Shown here: piece after piece, positions 40,418 to 47,861 of the stretch | Layout of the letters: every line of letters begins with the position of its first letter | Position numbering within the stretch: position 1 is the first letter of the stretch | Translations under genes and position numbers: made by a program | The notes under the pieces: generated by a model | What the model saw: the letters and a program-made list of their open reading frames with translations, nothing else | The model's database searches: none | What the model was told of the DNA's origin: nothing | Source: Halomonas sp. THAF5a | GTDB lineage: Bacteria; Pseudomonadota; Gammaproteobacteria; Pseudomonadales; Halomonadaceae | Direction of reading: 5' to 3' | NCBI RefSeq assembly: GCF_009363755.1 | Contig: NZ_CP045417.1 | Coordinates: 2,976,001-3,040,000, forward strand | DNA length: 64,000 nt

Positions 40418-41305
40418 TCACTGGGCGCGAGCGATGGAGAGCGTGTTGCTCTGCAGGTTGGCATTGCCGGCGGCGATGTTGACGCCGACATTGCCGGTCG
40501 CGTTGTTGAAGCTGTTGGTAAGCGAGGCGGTGTTGGTATTGACGGTGCAACCGCAGGCCACGTCGTTGTCCAGCTCGTTGCCGTAGACGGTCTGGACGCC
40601 GGCCACCGTCGCCTCGGCGGAGCTGTTCTGGCCCACCGCCAGTGTCATGCCGTTGTGCTGGCCGTTGCCGAAGCCTGCGGCCATGTTCACCCCCAGGTTG
40701 CCCGAGGCGGTGTTGAACGAGTCGCTGGCGCCGGCGCTGTTCGTGGTGCCATCGTTGTCGTAGCTGTTGTTCGAGCTCGACTGGATCGAGAAGGTCGCGG
40801 CCTTGGCAAAGACCATGGACTCGTAGGTCTTCTCTACCTCTTTCTCACCAAAGATAGTATCAACGGTATATGTTTCGGTGGTTTCCCCCTCGCTGCCCTT
40901 GGAGATGGCGGCGTCGTTGGCCTGGCCGTTCAGGCCGCCGCTGGCGATGTTGACCCCGATATTGCCCTGGGCGTTGTTGCCGGAGTTCAGGGTCCCGGCA
41001 CTGTTATTGCTCAGATCGTCGTAGACGGTGTTACCATCCATGTACTGCTTGCGATCCACGGTCGCGGTGGAGAAGTGGTCGGGATCGTGCACTGTGGCAT
41101 CCAGCGTGAGATCCACGTCGATATCGTTGTCGACCTTGTGGTTGACCTCGACGTCGATCGAGTTTTCGACGGTGACATCGAGGGCGGCACTGGTGGAGAA
41201 CTCATTGTCGCTGTCGCCACCGCCAGTGTTCGTTGCCAGCGCATAGGGTGCGGCGAGCAGGGCGGTGATGGCCAGGGCGAGCGGAGTCTTAGCGAAGGTT
41301 TTCAT
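40418..41305 (-). CDS. fapC: FapC-like major amyloid subunit
   Basis: The 295-residue secreted protein has a signal peptide (1-24, YALA). An acidic N-terminal part (37-95) with alternating V/D residues is followed by three Asn/Gly-rich repeats at about 100-135, 189-225 and 258-292, each containing GNxGVNxAxG and a downstream Gln-x-Asn (GNIGVNIASG, GNLGVNMAAG, GNVGVNIAAG). Linkers of 50 and 33 residues separate them. Two Cys (251 and 253, CGC) precede the last repeat; the Pseudomonas protein has a CxxC near its C-terminus. AGGAGA precedes ATG 41305. The repeats form the cross-beta core in known FapC. Confidence 0.88.
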   Translation of the reverse strand: MKTFAKTPLALAITALLAAPYALATNTGGGDSDNEFSTSAALDVTVENSIDVEVNHKVDNDIDVDLTLDATVHDPDHFSTATVDRKQYMDGNTVYDDLSNNSAGTLNSGNNAQGNIGVNIASGGLNGQANDAAISKGSEGETTETYTVDTIFGEKEVEKTYESMVFAKAATFSIQSSSNNSYDNDGTTNSAGASDSFNTASGNLGVNMAAGFGNGQHNGMTLAVGQNSSAEATVAGVQTVYGNELDNDVACGCTVNTNTASLTNSFNNATGNVGVNIAAGNANLQSNTLSIARAQ

Positions 41306-41366
41306 GGTCTTTCTCCTGAATGAACCTGAGGTTCTTGCTCTTGGTATTGTTAAGGCACGCCTACCG

Positions 41367-42110
41367 CTATCTGCGAGCATCGGATGTCATGCGGACACCG
41401 ACATGGTTCCCGGTAGCGTTGCCCCTTCCTGCCGACTGATTCACCTGGATGACGCCGCGCGACCCGGCAAAGGCCGTCTCGTCGATGGCGACTCGCCGTG
41501 ACGACGCGGTATCTTCCGACTCCTCCGTCGGCTCCTGCGTGCGGGACAGCACCTGGCCCAGCGTCTCGCTGCTCAGGGAGCTGCCCCTTATGCCCAGAGC
41601 CACACTCAGGGTGTTGCTCTGCACATTCTCCTGCCCCGCGACCTGGTTGACGGAAATCCAGCCAACCGCCTGACTCAGCGCGTGGTCTTCGATGACGGCG
41701 CTGGCCTGTTCCGGCACGAGGCGATTATTGGTCGTGACGATTTGCACCACGATGTTGCTGGCCAGGGCGTTCTCGCCCATGGCGATGACGCCGGCGTTGC
41801 TCTGCAGGTTTTGACTGCCGGCGGCCATGTTGACGTTTATGGCGCCCTGAACGTTGCTCAGGGAGCTGCCGTCGATGATCGAAGCGGCGCGGTAGCTGGT
41901 GAAGACCCGATGATGGACCTCATCCGAAAGGCTCTCCTGCCCCCAGGCCAGCGCCCCGCCGCCGACCGTGACGAGCGTCGACAGCCCCGCGGCCATCAGG
42001 GCGGCGGCCGCCCCGCGGGCCCGATGTCGAGCGGTCAGGCGCTTCGGGGCGAAGCCCTCGAAGGCGCCTTTCCGGCTCGATACGGCTGTCTTGTCGTTAA
42101 CGCTCATCAT
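41367..42110 (-). CDS. fapB: FapB-like minor amyloid subunit / nucleator
   Basis: The 247-residue protein carries three imperfect copies of the FapC-type repeat: GAINVNMAAGSQNLQSN (about 89-105), GWISVNQVAGQENVQSN (150-166) and GVIQVNQSAGRGNATGN (219-235). A hydrophobic signal core (34-55) is preceded by an unusually long polar N-region of 33 residues. No Cys is present, unlike FapC. FapB in Pseudomonas nucleates FapC fibres. The ATG at 42110 is preceded by AGGTG with six-base spacing; GTG 42119 is an alternative. It lies between fapA and fapC. Confidence 0.82.
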   Translation of the reverse strand: MMSVNDKTAVSSRKGAFEGFAPKRLTARHRARGAAAALMAAGLSTLVTVGGGALAWGQESLSDEVHHRVFTSYRAASIIDGSSLSNVQGAINVNMAAGSQNLQSNAGVIAMGENALASNIVVQIVTTNNRLVPEQASAVIEDHALSQAVGWISVNQVAGQENVQSNTLSVALGIRGSSLSSETLGQVLSRTQEPTEESEDTASSRRVAIDETAFAGSRGVIQVNQSAGRGNATGNHVGVRMTSDARR

Positions 42111-42175
42111 CGAATTCACCTGGCGCTATTTGTCTTGAGAATTAGCAATGCATCCATGGAGCCATCGCCGGTCGT

Positions 42176-42220
42176 ATTTTTTACGATTACTGCTTTTTTC
42201 GTTACGGCTTTTATCGTTAC
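42176..42220. repeat. Three 15-bp direct repeats over the fapA stop codon
   Basis: TGCTTTTTTCGTTAC (42191-42205) and GGCTTTTATCGTTAC (42206-42220) differ at two positions, and a weaker copy ATTTTTTACGATTAC lies at 42176-42190. The fapA stop codon (TAA, 42217-42219) falls in the last copy. The unit length equals five codons, so copy changes would not shift frame. Confidence 0.6.
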
Positions 42221-42633
42221 TGCCCGACCCTGACCGTCTGACTCTGATGGTTGCGATGTCCGGACGCTTCATGACGGCGATTGGTATCGCTGCCACCCCC
42301 TTTGCGAACGGAACGCCCCTCGTCCCAAAGAATGACCCCGAGCCCTTCGTCGATCGCCGAGGCCGACTCGCGGGCGTAGCGCCCCCTGATCTCGGCCAGC
42401 GTTTCTGGGGAAAGCGCTTCCACCCGCGTACCGCCTTGCCGCTTAAATGCCTGTCCGTCGACGTCCCGCCGGGTTGCGTCATCGGCAAGAGCCGCGGCAG
42501 ACACCAGCACGCCGGTCGTGATCGCCACCGCGATGATTAACGACCGAGCAGCGCGGGACTGCTGAGTGCGGCTTGACCCGGTGCAGCTCGCCGTTTCGAG
42601 CGTGGTCGCTGTGTGCTGGTGGCGTGTCGGCAT
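42217..42633 (-). CDS. fapA: FapA-like first protein of the amyloid operon
   Basis: The 138-residue secreted protein has an extended N-region of 30 residues, then a signal core (SLIIAVAITTGVLVSAAALA, cut near 50). The mature part holds LSPETLAEIRGRY (74-86) and LGVILWDEGRS (98-108), then a polar Arg/Asn/His-rich tail. The LSxxxLAxxRG block also occurs in the fapE product. In Pseudomonas FapA influences fibre composition and may be a chaperone. Naming rests on its first position in a fapABCDEF order. AAAGGGG precedes the ATG and a sigma-54 promoter lies 33-48 bases upstream. Confidence 0.65.
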   Translation of the reverse strand: MPTRHQHTATTLETASCTGSSRTQQSRAARSLIIAVAITTGVLVSAAALADDATRRDVDGQAFKRQGGTRVEALSPETLAEIRGRYARESASAIDEGLGVILWDEGRSVRKGGGSDTNRRHEASGHRNHQSQTVRVGQ

Positions 42634-42665
42634 GTCCGATCCCCTTTTTGTTTCAAAATGTATAT

Positions 42666-42681
42666 GGCAATACCCGTGCCA
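42666..42681 (-). promoter_or_regulatory. Sigma-54 (RpoN) promoter of the fap operon
   Basis: On the minus strand TGGCACG-GGTA-TTGCC matches the -24/-12 consensus TGGCACG-N4-TTGCW at every position but the last, with exact GG-to-GC spacing. Transcription would start near 42655, about 20 bases before the fapA ATG. A sigma-54 activator gene upstream on the same strand supports the call. Confidence 0.9.
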
Positions 42682-43248
42682 AAATTATCAAATCTATGAT
42701 TTTCCGAGTTTTTTATAAAAATCGTCCAAATGTGTGCGCGGAAAACTGTTGCTTTTGCGTAACAATATTTACCTTTACCACCGATACCGAGTCGCTCGAT
42801 GGGCCTGGACCGCTGCCGCCGGGCCTTTGTCGCTCTCTGCGGAAAAGTGGAAACAAGATGTAACATTTGCTGACAAAAACACCTTGAAGACATGCAGACC
42901 ACTGTTTTTATGGCTAAAAGAACTTTGTTTGATCGTGACGTCGAACGCGAGGCGCGCTCTTTTCGCGCGTCGAAGCGACCCGTATCGGTGTCTGAACCCG
43001 CGATTTGCCGCCGGCTGAACACCGGCCTCGCGACTCGGGCGACAGACGCGACGGCCGCGCCCTCGGCGAGCGCAACGTATTCGGTCAGCGATCAAAAGGG
43101 CGTCTGGCACCGTTACGCCGTCTTCGGATCGGCGCAGGCGGAAAATCGGGGCGTGCGTGCCTTGCACGACCAAGGATGGATACCGTGTCGCCCCCCCCTC
43201 CCCGGGGAGAGTCCCATCGGCGAGCCGCCTGCGGCGCCGAGCGGGACA

Positions 43249-43268
43249 CGGCGCTGCGGGCAGCGCCG
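43249..43268. repeat. Perfect inverted repeat in the fap upstream region
   Basis: CGGCGCTGC and GCAGCGCCG flank a GG centre, a perfect 9-bp dyad. It lies just beside the tandem 15-bp repeats. It could be a protein-binding site or a hairpin; no T tract follows on either strand. Confidence 0.5.
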
Positions 43269-43274
43269 GCATGA

Positions 43275-43334
43275 AGCCACGTGTTGGAGAGCCACTTGCT
43301 TGAGAGCCACGTGCCGGAGAGCCACGTGCCGAAG
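43275..43334 (+). repeat. Four tandem 15-bp repeats with CACGTG cores
   Basis: AGCCACGTGTTGGAG, AGCCACTTGCTTGAG, AGCCACGTGCCGGAG and AGCCACGTGCCGAAG follow each other without gaps. Three of the four contain the palindrome CACGTG. Spaced arrays of this kind, about 600 bases from a sigma-54 promoter, could be upstream activator sites. Confidence 0.65.
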
Positions 43335-43466
43335 CGTCGGTGTCGCGACGATATTCGTGTTTGGGAGGAAGGATAGGCGGCAGGCGCGGACCTGCGCCGG
43401 CCGCAAAGCGTCATGAAGCATGCCTCATGGCGCATCGAGAGGGGCAGCGAGTCCTGTCCGCCATCA

Positions 43467-43484
43467 GCCGATTCGGGAATCGGC
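43467..43484. repeat. Perfect inverted repeat downstream of the sigma-54 activator gene
   Basis: GCCGATTC and GAATCGGC flank a GG centre. It lies 42 bases beyond the activator stop. It may be a weak transcription-end hairpin (no T tract) or an operator. Confidence 0.45.
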
Positions 43485-43525
43485 CCTGCCCCGCCTATTC
43501 CTGGAACGGCGCCTCGACACAGGGA

Positions 43526-44911
43526 TTAGGGGGTCGGCTGGACGGAAGACTCCGGCCGAATCACTCCGTGCTTTTCCATCAGCCGATAGATGGTGACGCG
43601 AGATACGCCCAGCTCCTTGGCGGCCGGATGGATCTTGTTCTTGTTGCGCCCCAGGGCGGCGATCAGCGCCTCGCGCTCGGCCCGATCCTTGGCCTGCTCC
43701 AGGGTGAGAATCTGGCGCGACATCTTGCGCCGCTCGATCCCCAGGTCTTCGGGCTGGATGAGGCGGTGTTCACACATGATCATGGCGCGACGCATGCGGT
43801 TGATGAGTTCCCGCACGTTACCCGGCCAGGAATACTGCCGCATGACCAGCAGGGCTTCCCGGGATATGCCCCTGAGATGGCTGGGCTTTTCGCCGGCGAA
43901 ACGCTCGAAGAAGTAGCGGGCCAGTATCTCGATGTCCTCCTGATGCTCGCGCAGCGGCGGCACCTTGATCTGCAGGACGTTCAGGCGGTGATAGAGATCT
44001 TCACGGAATCGCCCCTCCTCGACGGCCCGCTCGAGATCGACGTGGGTCGCCGCGACAATGCGCACGTCGACGGGAATATCCTCCAGGCCGCCCACTCGCT
44101 GGATGGTACGGGTTTCGAGAAACCGCAGCAGGTTGACCTGCAGCTCGAACGGCAGGTCGCCGATCTCGTCGAGGAAGAGGGTACCGCCATCGGTCGCCTC
44201 GATCCGTCCGATCTTTCTCTGCACCGCCCCTGTGAAGGCCCCCTTCTCATGGCCGAAGAGTTCCGACTGGATCAGGTGATCCGGTAGGGCGCCACAGTTG
44301 ATGGCATGGAAGCAGGCAGAGGCGCGGGGCGAACGCTCGTGAATCGCCTGGGCGGTCAGCTCCTTGCCGGTTCCCGACTCGCCGCTGATGAACACCGGCG
44401 CTTCCACGGCGGCCACCTTGCGTATCATTTGAAACAGCTTCCACATCACGGGCGTGGAACCCACCATCTCGTATTCCGAGTCGTCGTTCGACGCAGCCCC
44501 GGACATGCCTCGCTGCTCCACGTCGTGTCGTTGAAGAGTCGACATCATATGGGCCTGCTGCATCAGACAGCTAAGCTCCTGGCTCTCGACGGTCGGTGCG
44601 ACCACCCCGTGGCACAGCGTGGCAATCAGCTTGCGGCTTTCCGCCGCTTCCAGGGTGTCTTCGGCGGCCACGGCCAGCCACAGGCACCGACTGCGTAGAA
44701 TCAACGATTCGAGCTGACCAAGATGGTCGGCCGACAGGCCATCGACATGCACCACGCCAATGCGGCACCCGGAGTCGTCCTCGAGACAGCAGCCGGACCA
44801 CGGGGGCGAGAGCCGTGTCACGTCCCAACCAAGAGTACGAATCGTTGCTTCCAACCGCTCCGCTTCGCCCGGTGCCTCGGCGATCATCCAACAGCCCTGC
44901 TTGACTTCCAT
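43526..44911 (-). CDS. Sigma-54-dependent enhancer-binding regulator (VpsR-like), putative fap activator
   Basis: The 461-residue protein has an N-terminal receiver-like domain (about 1-125) lacking an obvious phospho-acceptor pocket. An AAA+ domain follows with Walker A GESGTGKE (177-184), the sigma-54 contact loop GAFTGA (224-229) and Walker B GGTLFLDEIGD (242-252). A Fis-type HTH ends the protein (HPAAKELGVSRVTIYRLMEKHG). The layout resembles FleQ/VpsR-type regulators, some of which bind cyclic di-GMP; that property is not shown here. Its position upstream of a sigma-54-driven fap operon suggests it is the dedicated activator. GGGAGGGAAG precedes the ATG at 44911; a longer frame is open but unsupported. 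Confidence 0.88.
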   Translation of the reverse strand: MEVKQGCWMIAEAPGEAERLEATIRTLGWDVTRLSPPWSGCCLEDDSGCRIGVVHVDGLSADHLGQLESLILRSRCLWLAVAAEDTLEAAESRKLIATLCHGVVAPTVESQELSCLMQQAHMMSTLQRHDVEQRGMSGAASNDDSEYEMVGSTPVMWKLFQMIRKVAAVEAPVFISGESGTGKELTAQAIHERSPRASACFHAINCGALPDHLIQSELFGHEKGAFTGAVQRKIGRIEATDGGTLFLDEIGDLPFELQVNLLRFLETRTIQRVGGLEDIPVDVRIVAATHVDLERAVEEGRFREDLYHRLNVLQIKVPPLREHQEDIEILARYFFERFAGEKPSHLRGISREALLVMRQYSWPGNVRELINRMRRAMIMCEHRLIQPEDLGIERRKMSRQILTLEQAKDRAEREALIAALGRNKNKIHPAAKELGVSRVTIYRLMEKHGVIRPESSVQPTP

Positions 44912-45120
44912 TGCGCGTCTTCCCTCCCTCTCCGGCGGCGTTCCGCCGACAAGGCATGGTGGGCGGCAGAATCTATGCACCTGATAGAAATTGCAGCATT
45001 GCTTCGCGTCGCTCGAACACGACGCAACGTCCTGATGCAGTGTTCATATCAACGAATCATGGTGTAACAATCTGATACATCATAATTACAAACAGGGTTG
45101 AGTATAGCAGTCTTCCAGAA

Positions 45121-46254
45121 TTAGCCACGAAACGGCAGCGCCGTCTCGGCCGCCGCGACATAGGCCTCGACGTGGCGGCGCTCCTCGGCGCAGAAGCGTG
45201 CCACGCCGTCGCGCAGCCGGGCATCGGCGATGTGATGCAGCGAGGTGAGCCGCTGGGGCGCGAAGCCCCGGGCGAGCTTGTGCTCCCCCTGGGTGCCGGG
45301 GTCGAAGCGGGTCAGACCCCGCGACAGGCAGTGCTCGATGCCCTGGTAGTAGCAGGCCTCGAAGTGCAGGCAGTCGGCGGCCACCTCGCTGCCCCAGTAG
45401 CGCCCGTAGAGGGTGCGCGCGCCCTGCAGGCAGAGCGCGGCGGCCACCGGCCGCCCCCGGTGGCGGGCCTGGACCAGCACCAGCGCATCGGGCAGGGTGC
45501 GGCGCAGGCGCTCGAAGAAGTCGAGGCCGAGATAGCCGTGGCGGCCGCGCTCGAGGTAGGTGATCTCGTAGCAGCGAAAGAAGTGCGCCATGGCGTCCGC
45601 GTCGATGGCCGCGCCTTCCAGGCGGTGCAGGGTCAGCCCCTGCTCGGCCACCAGGCGACGCTCGCGGCGGATCGCCTTGCGCCGCTTGGCGGTCAGGGCG
45701 GCGAGAAAGCCCTCGAAGTCGCCGTAGCCGGGGTCCCGCCACTGGAACTGCACGCCCCGGCGCGCCAGCAGCGCGGGGCACGCCTCGCGCCAGGCCGCCA
45801 CCTCCTCCGCCTCGGCGAACAGCAGGTGCCAGCTCGAGCGCTCCCCCGCCTCCCAGGCCCGGGCCAGCAGGCGACGCGCCGCTAGCGGATCGACATGGGA
45901 CGCCAGCGCCAGACGCGGCCCCGGCGCCGGGGTGAAGGGGATCGCCGAGAGCCCCTTGGGATAGTAGTCGCCACCCACGCGCTCCCAGGCCTCGGCCCAG
46001 CTCCAGTCGAAGACATACTCCCCGTAGGAGTGGTGCTTGTGGTAGTGGGGCAGGATGCCGACCAGCGCCTCGCCCTCCCACAGGGTCAGGTGGTGCGGCA
46101 CCCAGCCGGTGGCCGGGCTCGCCGCGCCGCTGGCCTCCAGGGCGTGCAGGAACTCATGGCGCAGAAAGGGATGATCGTCGCCCACCAGGGCGTTCCAGCG
46201 CGCCGCCGGCACCGCCTCGATGGCGGTCAGCTCGCTCATGACCAGTTCCGGCAT
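45121..46254 (-). CDS. GNAT/FemAB-like acyltransferase family protein (DUF482-type)
   Basis: The 377-residue cytosolic protein carries blocks typical of the DUF482 peptidogalycan-like group: HPFLRHEFLHALEASG, VFDWSWAEAWERVGGDYYPKG, IPFTPAPGPRL, YLGLDFFERLR and RFDPGTQGEHKLARGF. Members are annotated as GNAT N-acetyltransferases, but substrates are unknown. The ATG at 46254 follows GGAGG with four-base spacing; a second ATG at 46239 is less well placed. It is divergent from the aldehyde dehydrogenase gene. Confidence 0.8.
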   Translation of the reverse strand: MPELVMSELTAIEAVPAARWNALVGDDHPFLRHEFLHALEASGAASPATGWVPHHLTLWEGEALVGILPHYHKHHSYGEYVFDWSWAEAWERVGGDYYPKGLSAIPFTPAPGPRLALASHVDPLAARRLLARAWEAGERSSWHLLFAEAEEVAAWREACPALLARRGVQFQWRDPGYGDFEGFLAALTAKRRKAIRRERRLVAEQGLTLHRLEGAAIDADAMAHFFRCYEITYLERGRHGYLGLDFFERLRRTLPDALVLVQARHRGRPVAAALCLQGARTLYGRYWGSEVAADCLHFEACYYQGIEHCLSRGLTRFDPGTQGEHKLARGFAPQRLTSLHHIADARLRDGVARFCAEERRHVEAYVAAAETALPFRG

Positions 46255-46365
46255 GGGGCCTCCGGGGAAAGCGGGGCCGGCGGCTGACAAGCCACCGGCA
46301 TTGCGCCTACATTGTGCGCAGACCCAACCCCCGATGCCACCGCCATCACCGACAGGGAGACGCGC

Positions 46366-47760
46366 ATGGCCGACGCCCGCGCACTGCTGGCGCGCCTGGA
46401 GCGGCAGCGCCACGCCTTCACCGCCGAGCCTTACCCCTCGGCGGCGACTCGACGCGACCGCCTCAAGCGGCTTGCGACCATGACGCGCCAGCACCGCGAC
46501 GAGATCGTCCGCGCGATCCGCCAGGACGTCGGCCATCGCGCCGAGGCCGAGACGCGCCTGGCCGAGATCGCCACCCTGCTGCAGGCCGTGCGTCATGCCC
46601 GGCGGCGCCTGAAGCGCTGGATGAGGCCGCGCCGCGCGGCCCTGCCCTGGCGCCTGGCGCCCGCCCGGGCGCGGGTGCATCGCCAGCCGCTGGGTGTGGT
46701 GGGGATCATCGCCCCGGCCAACTACCCCTGGCAGCTGGCGCTGCTGCCGGCGGTGGACGCCCTGGCCGCCGGCAACCGGGTGATGATCAAGCCGAGCGAG
46801 CACGCCCCGACCACCGCCGCGCTGATGGCACAGCTGGCGGCGCGCTACTTCGCCCCCGAGGAGCTCGAGGTGGTCGAGGGCGACGCCGACGTGGGCCGCG
46901 CCTTCGCCGCCCTGCCCTTCGACCACCTGCTCTTCACCGGCCCGACGTCGATCGGGCGCGACGTGGCGGCCGTCGCCGCGAAGCGGCTGACCCCGGTCAC
47001 CCTGGAGCTCGGCGGCAAGGCGCCGGCCATCGTCGCCGACGACGCCGACCTGGCCCACGCCGCCCGACGCATCGCCGTCGGCAAGTGGCTCAACGCCGGC
47101 CGGACCTGCATCGCTCCGGACCACGTGCTGATCGATGCCGCGCGCCTGCCGGCCTTCATCGAGGCGCTGAGAGAGGCGGTGGCGGCCTTCTATCCCCGGG
47201 GCACGGCCAGCGACGACTATTCGGCGGTGCCCGGGGAGGCGGCGCGAGGCCGCCTCGAGGCGATGCTCGCCGAGGCCCGGGACCACGGCTGCCGGGTGAT
47301 CGAGCTCGGCGAGCGCGTGGAGCTCACCCGCGGCGTGAAACTGCCGCCGACCCTGGTGGTCGACCCCACCGCGAACCTATCGATCATGCGCGAGGAGATC
47401 TTCGGCCCCTGGCTGCCGGTGATCGGCCTGGTCGACTTCGAGGCCGCCCTGGCCCGGGTGGCCGAGGGGCCGCGGCCACTGGCGCTCTACGCCTTCACCG
47501 ACGACCCGACGCGGCGCCGGCGGCTGCTGGAGGAGACCCGCTCCGGCGGCGTGACCTTCAACGACACCCTGTGGCAAGGCGCCGTGCCCGACCTGCCCTT
47601 CGGGGGCGTAGGCGAGAGCGGCATGGGCGCCTACCATGGCGAGGCCGGCTTCCTGCGCTTCAGCCACCAGCGCAGCGTCTTCGTGCAGGCCAGGCGCAGC
47701 GCGGTGGGGCTGCTGAACCCGCCCCATCGACAGTGGCTGATCAGGCTGCTCGGCCTATAA
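46366..47760 (+). CDS. Aldehyde dehydrogenase family protein (coniferyl-aldehyde dehydrogenase-like)
   Basis: The 464-residue NAD(P)-dependent enzyme has the catalytic Cys in LNAGRTCIAPDHVLI, the general base Glu in VTLELGGKAPAIV, the cofactor loop FTGPTSIGRDVA and the C-terminal NDTLWQGAVPDLPFGGVGESGMGAYHG split by conserved Pro/Gly. The APANYPW and MREEIFGPWLPV blocks and the short length place it with class 3/coniferyl aldehyde dehydrogenases, which act on long-chain or aromatic aldehydes. The substrate is not certain. The start at 46366 follows AGGGAG. Confidence 0.85.
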   Translation: MADARALLARLERQRHAFTAEPYPSAATRRDRLKRLATMTRQHRDEIVRAIRQDVGHRAEAETRLAEIATLLQAVRHARRRLKRWMRPRRAALPWRLAPARARVHRQPLGVVGIIAPANYPWQLALLPAVDALAAGNRVMIKPSEHAPTTAALMAQLAARYFAPEELEVVEGDADVGRAFAALPFDHLLFTGPTSIGRDVAAVAAKRLTPVTLELGGKAPAIVADDADLAHAARRIAVGKWLNAGRTCIAPDHVLIDAARLPAFIEALREAVAAFYPRGTASDDYSAVPGEAARGRLEAMLAEARDHGCRVIELGERVELTRGVKLPPTLVVDPTANLSIMREEIFGPWLPVIGLVDFEAALARVAEGPRPLALYAFTDDPTRRRRLLEETRSGGVTFNDTLWQGAVPDLPFGGVGESGMGAYHGEAGFLRFSHQRSVFVQARRSAVGLLNPPHRQWLIRLLGL

Positions 47761-47822
47761 AGTAATAAAACTACAAATAAGGCGAAACAGCGGCTACTAT
47801 AGGCAAGATTTCGCAGATTAGA

Positions 47823-47838
47823 TTGGTAAACTTACCAA
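47823..47838. promoter_or_regulatory. Palindromic operator candidate ahead of edd
   Basis: TTGGTAAACTTACCAA has perfect 7-bp arms around AC. It lies 24-39 bases before the edd start, downstream of a TACTAT element near 47795 that could be a -10 box. The TTGGT...ACCAA form resembles sites of GntR-type repressors. It may control the edd-glk-mutarotase-fructokinase unit. Confidence 0.55.
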
Positions 47839-47861
47839 ATAAAACCGAGCCGAGGTGCTTC

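Larger units (their letters stand above)
42682..43525. other. Long intergenic region between fapA and its putative activator
   Basis: About 840 bases without a credible gene. The part near fapA (42682-42900) is AT-rich, as expected for a bendable region between enhancer and sigma-54 promoter. The rest is GC-rich and holds several palindromes and a tandem 15-bp repeat described separately. Short open frames on both strands lack recognisable motifs. Confidence 0.6.

Noticed and set aside
42126..42488. An open frame overlapping the fapA 3' end on the same strand
   Set aside because: It is out of frame with fapA, whose signal peptide and ribosome site are convincing, and its product is a low-complexity basic sequence.
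42573..43435. Several overlapping short open frames between fapA and the activator
   Set aside because: They cover each other on both strands, lack ribosome sites and read as compositional artefacts; the regulatory elements explain the region better.
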